Shown here: piece by piece, positions 6,584 through 13,101 of the stretch | Numbering within the stretch: the stretch's first letter is position 1 | How the letters are laid out: the number at the start of each line of letters is the position of its first letter | Assembly (NCBI GenBank): GCA_050944015.1 | Contig: JBMNQG010000033.1 | Location: 1 to 23,458 of the forward strand | DNA length: 23,458 bases | Reading direction: 5' to 3' | Source: DUOX01 sp050944015 | Lineage (GTDB): Bacteria; Bacillota; Clostridia; Oscillospirales; Oscillospiraceae | Program-made: the position numbers and the translations under genes | Notes under the pieces: generated by a model | What the model saw: only the letters and a program-made list of their open reading frames with translations | The model's database searches: none | Told to the model about the DNA's origin: nothing

Positions 6584-7972
6584 ATGGCTTTATCCGCAGG
6601 ACATATCATAAGCATTGTCCTTACCTTGCTTCTTATCGTGGCGGCCGGCGTTTATTCCGGAAAAAAAGTCAAAAACTCCAGCGACTTTGACTCCGGCGGG
6701 AAATCCGGCGCGTTTGTTGTGGCCGGAGCCATAACGGGCACCCTTGTAGGCGGCTCTTCAACCGTGGGCACCGCCCAGCTTGCCTATACCTACGGCATGT
6801 CCGCCTGGTGGTTTACCCTGGGCGCCGGCATAAGCTGCCTGATACTGGCGCTTTTCTTCATAGGGCCTTTCAGGCGCCACGAATCCGCCACGCTGACGGG
6901 CATGATTTCCAAGGAATTTGGCGCCGGAACCGGCATGCTGGCCTCTGTCTTGTCCTCCGTGGGCATTTTTATTAACCTGTTGGCCCAGCTTGTTGCCGCC
7001 CAGTCCCTTATCATCACCATTTTCCCCGGTATGGGCCTGTTTCCCAGCACCCTGCTTGCCGCCGTTATTATGGCCATTTACGTTATCTTCGGCGGCGTAC
7101 TGGCCGCCGGAATCGTGGGTGTCGTAAAACTGGTGCTGCTGTACATAGCCGTAATAGCGGCGGGAATCCTGGCGGCCGTCCTCTCCGGAGGCGTGGGCAG
7201 CTTTTGGAACGCGCTGCCCCACGAGACCTACTTCAACCTTTTCGCCAGAGGATTCGGCGTTGACGTGGGAGCCGGGGTTTCCCTGCTACTTGGAGTGCTC
7301 TCAACCCAAACTTACGCCCAGGCGGTAAAATCGGGCATATCCGACAAGGCCGCCAGAAACGGCGCCCTGCTGTCCGCCTTTTTAATCCCCCCCATCGGCG
7401 TGGGCGGAATTCTGGTGGGCATGCATATGAAGCTGTACTACCCCGACATTGACCCCGTCCAGGCCTTTCCCATGTTTATTCTGGAATACATGCCGCCCCT
7501 GCTGGGCGGAATCGTGCTGGCCACGCTTTTCATCGCCGTTGTGGGCACCGGATCCGGCCTTTCCCTGGGCATCAGCTCCATTATCAACAACGATATAATC
7601 AGGCGGATTACCCGCAAGTTCGACGAGCCCAAAAAGAAGCTTTTAATCAGCAGGATATTAATATTAATCGTACTGGCTTCAGGCCTCATTCTCACCGTAA
7701 TAGGCGTGGGAGACCTTATACTGCAGTTCGGCTTTATGTCCATGGGCCTGCGGGCGGCGGTGGTGTTCCTGCCCATGTTCTGCGCCCTGTTCTTCCCAGG
7801 CAGGATTCGCTCGATTTTTGCAAAGGTTGCAATCGTCGCCGGCCCCCTTGGCGTCTTTGCCGGCAAGCTTGCGAAAGTTTCCTTTGACCCCCTGTTTATA
7901 GGAATGGCAGTGGCGCTGGTTGTAATTTGCGCAGGCTTTATCGCCGGCAAAAAGAACCCCGATATTGCTTAA
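6584..7972 (+). CDS. Sodium:solute symporter (SSS family)
   Basis: 462 aa, within the 450-550 aa range of the SSS family; such proteins co-transport Na+ with organic solutes (proline, pantothenate, acetate and others). About 12-13 hydrophobic segments run from HIISIVLTLLLIVAAGVYSG at the N-terminus to the last at about 430-455. Family features are a GSSTVGTAQLAY segment near residue 55-66, GGVLAAGIVGVVKL in the middle, and VGTGSGLSLGISSIINNDI near 320. I chose ATG 6584 because GGAG lies 9 bases upstream; a TTG at 6575 is in frame but abuts that GGAG. The gene follows the CoA-transferase operon in the same direction and ends in a strong terminator, so it probably imports that pathway's substrate. 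The substrate itself cannot be read. Confidence 0.88.
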   Translation: MALSAGHIISIVLTLLLIVAAGVYSGKKVKNSSDFDSGGKSGAFVVAGAITGTLVGGSSTVGTAQLAYTYGMSAWWFTLGAGISCLILALFFIGPFRRHESATLTGMISKEFGAGTGMLASVLSSVGIFINLLAQLVAAQSLIITIFPGMGLFPSTLLAAVIMAIYVIFGGVLAAGIVGVVKLVLLYIAVIAAGILAAVLSGGVGSFWNALPHETYFNLFARGFGVDVGAGVSLLLGVLSTQTYAQAVKSGISDKAARNGALLSAFLIPPIGVGGILVGMHMKLYYPDIDPVQAFPMFILEYMPPLLGGIVLATLFIAVVGTGSGLSLGISSIINNDIIRRITRKFDEPKKKLLISRILILIVLASGLILTVIGVGDLILQFGFMSMGLRAAVVFLPMFCALFFPGRIRSIFAKVAIVAGPLGVFAGKLAKVSFDPLFIGMAVALVVICAGFIAGKKNPDIA

Positions 7973-7980
7973 AATATCAT

Positions 7981-8024
7981 AAAATATGCGCTCAAAACCC
8001 TGTGAGCGCATATTTTTTCTTTTG
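7981..8024 (+). terminator. Intrinsic terminator after the symporter gene
   Basis: AAAATATGCGCTCA (7981-7994) and TGAGCGCATATTTT (8003-8016) make a 14-bp perfect stem with an 8-base loop, followed by a T-rich run (TTCTTTT). Confidence 0.92.
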
Positions 8025-8059
8025 TTGGTTATTCTATCTTTGTACAAATACCAACAAAA
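8020..8059 (+). promoter_or_regulatory. Inverted repeat in the leader of the DUF378 gene
   Basis: TTTTGTTGGT (8020-8029) and ACCAACAAAA (8050-8059) form a perfect 10-bp inverted repeat. The 20-base loop contains the palindrome TTTGTACAAA (8039-8048). The right arm touches the AGGAG ribosome site (8059-8063), so a hairpin could mask it; alternatively it is a DNA operator. I see no convincing promoter here. Confidence 0.6.
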
Positions 8060-8073
8060 GGAGCGTAACTTTA

Positions 8074-8286
8074 ATGATAATGGACAGGATCGCCCTGATT
8101 CTCGCCATAATCGGCGGACTAAACTGGGGCTGCGTAGGCCTTTTCCGGTTTGATGTAGTGGCCTACCTTTTTGGCGGTCAGACCAGCACCCTCAGCCGGG
8201 TCATCTATACGCTTGTAGGACTTGCTGCCATCTGGTGCATATCCCTCCTGTTCCGCGAGCGCGACGTGGCGGACGAGGGTGCATGA
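8074..8286 (+). CDS. DUF378 family small membrane protein (YuzA-like)
   Basis: 70 aa with two hydrophobic helices (about 5-28 and 42-61) and a short charged tail RERDVADEGA. The motif ALILAIIGGLNWGCVGLFRFDVVAYLFGG is characteristic of DUF378, whose function is unknown. ATG 8074 is preferred because AGGAG lies 10 bases upstream; a second ATG at 8080 would be 16 bases away. It stands alone between two strong terminators, so it is probably a monocistronic gene, with an inverted repeat in its leader. Confidence 0.88.
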   Translation: MIMDRIALILAIIGGLNWGCVGLFRFDVVAYLFGGQTSTLSRVIYTLVGLAAIWCISLLFRERDVADEGA

Positions 8287-8341
8287 TTCAGTATATAGCC
8301 CCAAACCAAAAAATTAAATACGCGATATGTTTCCCGTGCAT

Positions 8342-8378
8342 AAAAGTGGATCGGCGTTTTGCCGATCCACTTTTTTTT
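8342..8378. terminator. Bidirectional intrinsic terminator
   Basis: AAAAGTGGATCGGC (8342-8355) and GCCGATCCACTTTT (8361-8374) form a 14-bp stem with a GTTTT loop. Eight T residues follow on the plus strand and four on the minus strand. It serves the DUF378 gene and the convergent metallophosphoesterase gene. Confidence 0.93.
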
Positions 8379-8433
8379 GTATAACGCGCAAAGTCCCCAT
8401 CTGCCGGGCGGATTATATACCGGCACTCCGCCC

Positions 8434-9525
8434 TTACAGGGCCATCAGTTCCCCGTAATACCAGCCGCTTATGCCCCGGTGCTTGACCAGGTATCCGCAA
8501 CTTGTGGTTTCCACAACGGAAACCACATCGCCGGCCTTCAGGGGCAGCACATAGTCCGTACAGTCGTTGCAGCGGCAAACTGGACCTTCGCCGTAGAGAT
8601 ATTTTGTGAGTATTTTCATCCTGTAGCCGGTGCGCAGGTGGCGGCACAGGGAAAACTCCGGGCCCGGCTCCAAAACCTCCACCAGATTGTCCCCCCAACG
8701 AATGTACCAGGAATGCTCCGAGCCGGCCTGGTCGGTTTTCACCCGGCACTGGGGAAAGTGGTCGTAATATTCCCAGGTGAAGTCCTCGCTGCCGTATTCA
8801 GGTATTATCAGGCCGTTGAGCTGGCCGTCGTCCTTTAGGACGCAGCCGCCGTCGATGCTTATGATGTGTGCATCCCTGTCTATAATAGGATTGGCGTTCG
8901 TTATGTTTTCCCCGTACAGCACCACGGGCCAGTGGCCCACAATGCACCACTTGTCAAATTTTCGCCCCTGGTTCATGAAGTTGTCGTTTTTCATGCACTT
9001 GAACGCGTCAAGCTCCGTCAGCTCGCCCTCCGGGAGACCCCCGTGTACAAAGGTATAGTATTCGGTCTCAATGATGGTGGGCAGGGTTTCCAAAAAGGAA
9101 AATTCCTCGGCAAAGCGCCGCATAAGCTCCTCTCTCACGGCGGGCATATCCATCCGGGGGCTTACTTCAATTCCAGCCTCCCGGCACATCTGCGCCAGCG
9201 TCGCCTGCGACTTCTTGTTGATGTATTCCCGCAGGATTTGGAGCATGCGGGCGTTGCCGCTTTCGCATATTTTAAACCATGTGTCGCAGTTGCCGCAGAC
9301 AGGGTAAACGCAGTATTCCCTGCACAGGGCCATGATGTAGCGGAGGGTTGCAAGGCTTTCCGGCCCCTTTTCCAGCATGTCGCCAAGTATCAGCAGCACA
9401 TCCTCCTTGGAAAAGCGCAGCTTGTCAAGGAGCCCGCGGAAATAGTTCAGGTTGCCGTGAATGTCGGATACCGCTATGATGCGCCGGCCAGGCGGCAGGG
9501 ACAGATACTGGACCTTGGCTTTCAT
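8434..9525 (-). CDS. Metallophosphoesterase with C-terminal SH3-like domain
   Basis: 363 aa. The two-metal phosphoesterase fold has motifs in order: SDIHGN (D21, H23), LILGDMLEKGPES (D49), VCGNCD (N79, D81), VHGG (H161) and VGHW (H198). The EKGP motif and the overall layout resemble the PPP phosphatase/ApaH-like group, while GNCD is the YfcE-like variant of GNHE. Residues after about 250 are not part of the catalytic fold; the last ~40 (AGDVVSVVETTSCGYLVKHRG...) look like a bacterial SH3-type domain. The region around C317-C322 has clustered cysteines. It starts one base after the stop of the upstream phosphatase-GNAT gene, with AAGGAAA as ribosome site, so the two are translationally coupled. 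The substrate may be a phosphoprotein or a dinucleotide; not decidable here. Confidence 0.85.
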   Translation of the reverse strand: MKAKVQYLSLPPGRRIIAVSDIHGNLNYFRGLLDKLRFSKEDVLLILGDMLEKGPESLATLRYIMALCREYCVYPVCGNCDTWFKICESGNARMLQILREYINKKSQATLAQMCREAGIEVSPRMDMPAVREELMRRFAEEFSFLETLPTIIETEYYTFVHGGLPEGELTELDAFKCMKNDNFMNQGRKFDKWCIVGHWPVVLYGENITNANPIIDRDAHIISIDGGCVLKDDGQLNGLIIPEYGSEDFTWEYYDHFPQCRVKTDQAGSEHSWYIRWGDNLVEVLEPGPEFSLCRHLRTGYRMKILTKYLYGEGPVCRCNDCTDYVLPLKAGDVVSVVETTSCGYLVKHRGISGWYYGELMAL

Positions 9526-9526
9526 C

Positions 9527-10666
9527 TTAGATTTCCTTTTCCATCAATAACATCTGGCCATTGACGCCCTGGTCGATCCCGATTTGCCTGAAGCCGTAGC
9601 TCTTGTAAAACTCTATCGCCCTCTTGTTAGCTTCCGACACGTGGAGCCTTAAGGCCGAGCGGCCCAAATTCCTGAAGGTGGAGACGGCATGGCCTATAAG
9701 CTGTATGCCCAGCCTGCGCCCCCGGAATTCCGGCGCCATGTAGCACAGGGTTATCCAGCCTGCTCCCTCCTCCTTGCCCCGCTCCGTGTCCAGCTCCACG
9801 ACCCCCGCCAGCTCGTCCCCCAGCATGGCTTTCATAATGGACATGGGATTCTTTTTATAGTGGCTCACCGCGCTTTTCCAATAAACATCCCCGTCAAAGC
9901 CCCTGAGGGAGCCGTATACGGACTTCCAGGAGTCGGCGTAGCATTTGATATACAGCTCCTTTTCCTCTATGGGGTTCATGGGCTCGAACCTGAGATTGTG
10001 GCGGTCTATTCCGTCCTTTTCCTTCCACCAGGTCTGCCGGGCAAAGGTGCTGAGCTCCTCCGGAAGGTGGCTGTTATCGTTGAAAAACACTACTTCTATA
10101 TTTTCGCCCTCCACATTCAAAAGCGAAACGGCGGTGTTGTCCGCATGGGGTATTCTGCTTATTTCCCTTGAGGAAATGCCCATGGCCGAAGCGAGCAGCG
10201 CCCGGATTGCCATGCCGTGGCTCACCGCGGCAATGGTCTGCCCCCTGTGTTTTTCCGCCAGCTCCAGAATAATGCCTCTCATGCGGCGCACCAGGTCTGG
10301 AAAGGTCTCGCAGCCCTTCACTTCCCAGCTCTCCGGGTCGCAGTTGAACTTGACAAGCGCTTCCCTCTGGTTATATTCCACCTCGCCCCAGGGCATATCC
10401 TCCCAGCATCCCATAGACACCTCCCTGAGCCTGGGGGTGGTGATAAGAGGCAAATCATGGTATCTTGTGATGGCGGAGGCCGTGGCAACCGCCCGCCTTA
10501 AGTCGCTGGAATAAAGGCCGTCCAAATGAACATCCCGGAAGCGCTCGGCCAGCATGTCTATCTGCCTGCGGCCCCGCGCCGTAACATCGCCGTCATAATG
10601 TCCCTGCACGCGGCGGTAGAGATTGCCCTCCGCCTCCGCATGCCGTATCAAATATATTTGAGTCAT
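9527..10666 (-). CDS. Histidine phosphatase (phosphoglycerate-mutase-like) fused to GNAT acetyltransferase
   Basis: 379 aa, two domains in one frame. Residues 1-205 are a histidine-phosphatase domain: LIRHAEAEGN (phospho-acceptor H9), the YSSDLRRAVATA arginine loop, LREVSMGCWE (E82) and AVSHG (H150). Residues ~222-379 are a GNAT N-acetyltransferase: YMAPEFRGRRLGIQLIGHAV (acetyl-CoA loop RGRRLG, 315-320) and LRLHVSEANKRAIEFYKSYGF. No stop or frameshift separates them. GGAGG lies 7 bases before ATG 10666. It heads a two-gene operon with the metallophosphoesterase and is divergent from the GT4-CsaB gene. Co-occurrence of two phosphatases and an acetyltransferase suggests linked modification of one target; the target is unknown. 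Confidence 0.88.
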   Translation of the reverse strand: MTQIYLIRHAEAEGNLYRRVQGHYDGDVTARGRRQIDMLAERFRDVHLDGLYSSDLRRAVATASAITRYHDLPLITTPRLREVSMGCWEDMPWGEVEYNQREALVKFNCDPESWEVKGCETFPDLVRRMRGIILELAEKHRGQTIAAVSHGMAIRALLASAMGISSREISRIPHADNTAVSLLNVEGENIEVVFFNDNSHLPEELSTFARQTWWKEKDGIDRHNLRFEPMNPIEEKELYIKCYADSWKSVYGSLRGFDGDVYWKSAVSHYKKNPMSIMKAMLGDELAGVVELDTERGKEEGAGWITLCYMAPEFRGRRLGIQLIGHAVSTFRNLGRSALRLHVSEANKRAIEFYKSYGFRQIGIDQGVNGQMLLMEKEI

Positions 10667-10723
10667 TCATTTACCTCCGAATACTTGCCTGTTGATAGAA
10701 ATCCGAAAAATGGTCTATTATGT

Positions 10724-10752
10724 TTGCAATATTATTCTTATTATTGTATAAT
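10724..10752 (+). promoter_or_regulatory. Promoter of the GT4-CsaB fusion gene
   Basis: TTGCAA (10724-10729), a 17-bp spacer, and TATAAT (10747-10752), about 47 bases before the GTG start. Its -10 box overlaps the divergent promoter (10743-10771). Confidence 0.78.
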
Positions 10753-10771
10753 ACCTTATCGTTTTAAACAA
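10743..10771 (-). promoter_or_regulatory. Divergent promoter of the phosphatase-GNAT operon
   Basis: Minus-strand TTGTTT (10771-10766) and TACAAT (10748-10743), 17 bp apart. The -10 boxes of the two divergent promoters overlap at 10747-10748, so RNA polymerase could occupy only one at a time. Confidence 0.55.
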
Positions 10772-10798
10772 GAGCTAACTTCTGTTCTGGAGGCGGCT

Positions 10799-13027
10799 GT
10801 GAAAGTAATCCATCTGATAAGCGGCGGGGACACCGGCGGCGCAAAAACCCATGTCCACCTGCTGCTGTATAACCTGAATAAGACTATCGACGCCACTCTG
10901 GTCTGTTTTATGAGGGGCGTTTTTTCCGAGGAAGCCATCCAAATGGGCATCCCCACAGTAATCCTTGACAGCAAGAATGTTTTTAAGGTAATACGCCAGC
11001 TGAAAAAACTGGTGACAGAGGGCGGATACGACCTTATTCACTGCCACGGCTCCAGGGGCAACCTTATGGGCGCCATCCTGAAGCTCTTCGTGGACATACC
11101 CGTCATTACCACGGTGCACAGCGACTACCGCCTGGATTACCTGGGCCGTCCCTTTGCCAGGGTGGTCTACGGCACCCTTAACGCCATATCCCTCCGGGTG
11201 TTGGACTACCGCATAGGCGTGTCCGGCTCCATGCGCCAGCTCCTCATCTCTAGGGGTTTTCGGCCCAGCCGCCTGTTTACCATATACAACGGCCTGGATT
11301 TCTCCAGAAAGCCAAAGGCATGCGACCGCCGGGAATTCTATGAGAGAGTGGGCCTGAATGCCGGCGGAGATTCAATCGTCGTGGGAATTGCCGCCAGGCT
11401 CGACCCCGTAAAGGACGTGGCCACGCTTATCCGGGGCTTCGCCCTGGTTCGGGAAAAATGCCCGAACCTGCGCCTCATCATCGCAGGGGACGGCGGCGAA
11501 ATGCCGTCCCTGCGCCGGCTGGCCAAGGAGCTGAAAGTAGAGGACTTCGTCTGCTTTACGGGCTGGCTCTCCGACATGGACGAGTTTTACAGCTCCATTG
11601 ACATTAACACCCTGACATCCATTTCCGAGACCTTCCCCTTCGCCCTGACGGAAGGGGCCATATTTCGCCTCCCCACCGTCAGCTCCCGGGTAGGGGGTGT
11701 GCCGGAACTGATAAAGGACGGCGTAACCGGCCTGCTGTTTAAGCCCGGCGACCATGAGGCTCTGGCCTCCCACCTGTGCGCACTGGCAGGGGACGCCGGC
11801 CTGCGGAGGAAGCTGGGGGACGCCCTCCATGAGTACGCTTCAAAAAAATACTCCGCCGAGGCCTCCTGCCGGCGCCAGCTGGAGATATACGAAGCCATTT
11901 TCCGTCGGGCCGAGCTCAGGCCTCCCGCCAGGTCAGGGGTGCTTATCTGCGGCGCCTACGGCCACGGCAATGCGGGCGACGAGGCCATTCTGGAAGCCAT
12001 TGTGGGTGAAATGCGCGGCATAGACCCCGACATGCCAATCACCATACTGTCCCGCCGCCCCAGGGAGACCATGCTCCGCTACGGGGAAGACGCGGTTTAC
12101 ACCTTTAATTTTCCTAAATTCCTGCGTGTTATGAACCGCACCCGCCTCTATATCAACGGCGGCGGCAGCCTGATACAGGACGTGACCAGCCGCCGGAGCC
12201 TCTGGTACTACCTTTTCACCCTGCAGCAGGCCAAGAAGCGGGGCAACAGGGTCATCATGTACGGCTGCGGCATAGGCCCCGTCCAGTACGGTTACGACCA
12301 GCGGCTGGTGCGCCGCGTGTTGAATAAAAACGTGGATATAATCACCCTGCGTGAGAAGCACAGCCTGCAGGAGCTTTGCCGCTTTGGGGTGACAAAGCCG
12401 GAAATTGTCCTGAGCTCCGACCCGGCCCTTTCCCTGCCTTCCGCAGCGGACTATGAAATCGACGAAGCCCTTGCTTCACACGGCATAGACCCGCGGGGCA
12501 AATACATCTGCTTCGCTTTGAGAAAATGGCCGAGATTTATCGAAAAGGCCTCCTGCTTTGCCGCCGGCGCCCGGCATGCCTATGAAAAGCACGGTCTTAT
12601 TCCAATATTTCTGTCCATCAACCATAGAAGCGACGGGGAGGCCGCAGGCTGTGTGACAAGGCACCTGGACATACCCTTCCACTGTCTTCCCGACCCCATG
12701 GGCTCGGCCCTTACCATAGGCATTATGTCCCGCATGACGGCGGTGGTTTCCATGCGGCTCCACGGGCTTATTTTTGCCGCCGGCCGGGGAATACCCCTGG
12801 TGGGAATATCCTACGACCCGAAGGTCACGGCTTTCCTGGACTATATAGGCCAAAAGCTTTATGTTCAGCTGGAGGACCTGCAGGCGGACAAGCTGTGTTC
12901 CATGATAGATGCCGCCGTTGAACTGTCGGAGGACAAAGAGTCCCTTGCCGGCCAGGTGGCCAGGCTGGTGGAAATCGAAAGCCGGAACGTGGAATGCGCC
13001 CGCCGCCTGCTGGAGAGCTTTAAATAG
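10799..13027 (+). CDS. csaB: Fusion of GT4 glycosyltransferase and CsaB-type polysaccharide pyruvyl transferase
   Basis: 742 aa. Residues 1-375 are a GT-B fold glycosyltransferase (GT4): ISGGDTGGAKTH nucleotide-sugar loop, the LIHCHGSRGN segment, and the E-x7-E motif ETFPFALTE, followed by VGGVPELI. From about 380 the protein is a CsaB-type pyruvyl transferase: GVLICGAYGHGNAGDEAILEA, YINGGGSLIQD, CGIGPV, VVSMRLHGLIFAAGRG. CsaB adds pyruvate to wall polysaccharide so SLH-domain proteins can anchor; the fusion would build and then pyruvylate one glycan (inference). I chose GTG 10799 (GGAGG 5 bases upstream, protein begins with the GT4 strand MKVIHLISGG); the frame extends to 10526 but that part overlaps the divergent gene. 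No signal peptide. Confidence 0.9.
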   Translation: MKVIHLISGGDTGGAKTHVHLLLYNLNKTIDATLVCFMRGVFSEEAIQMGIPTVILDSKNVFKVIRQLKKLVTEGGYDLIHCHGSRGNLMGAILKLFVDIPVITTVHSDYRLDYLGRPFARVVYGTLNAISLRVLDYRIGVSGSMRQLLISRGFRPSRLFTIYNGLDFSRKPKACDRREFYERVGLNAGGDSIVVGIAARLDPVKDVATLIRGFALVREKCPNLRLIIAGDGGEMPSLRRLAKELKVEDFVCFTGWLSDMDEFYSSIDINTLTSISETFPFALTEGAIFRLPTVSSRVGGVPELIKDGVTGLLFKPGDHEALASHLCALAGDAGLRRKLGDALHEYASKKYSAEASCRRQLEIYEAIFRRAELRPPARSGVLICGAYGHGNAGDEAILEAIVGEMRGIDPDMPITILSRRPRETMLRYGEDAVYTFNFPKFLRVMNRTRLYINGGGSLIQDVTSRRSLWYYLFTLQQAKKRGNRVIMYGCGIGPVQYGYDQRLVRRVLNKNVDIITLREKHSLQELCRFGVTKPEIVLSSDPALSLPSAADYEIDEALASHGIDPRGKYICFALRKWPRFIEKASCFAAGARHAYEKHGLIPIFLSINHRSDGEAAGCVTRHLDIPFHCLPDPMGSALTIGIMSRMTAVVSMRLHGLIFAAGRGIPLVGISYDPKVTAFLDYIGQKLYVQLEDLQADKLCSMIDAAVELSEDKESLAGQVARLVEIESRNVECARRLLESFK

Positions 13028-13056
13028 CCCCCGCGGCAGCATATCTTATGATAAAT

Positions 13057-13085
13057 AAACCCCGGGACTTTCGTCCCGGGGTTTT
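13057..13085. terminator. Bidirectional intrinsic terminator
   Basis: AAACCCCGGGAC (13057-13068) and GTCCCGGGGTTT (13073-13084) make a 12-bp stem with a TTTC tetraloop. The plus strand continues TTTTG and the minus strand TTTATTTATC. It separates the convergent GT4-CsaB and metG genes. Confidence 0.9.
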
Positions 13086-13101
13086 GCATTTTGCAATCAA
13101 T

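Noticed and set aside
10526..10798. Long N-terminal extension of the GT4-CsaB frame
   Set aside because: It overlaps the 5' end of the divergent phosphatase-GNAT gene, crosses both promoters, and the protein homologous to GT4 begins at GTG 10799.
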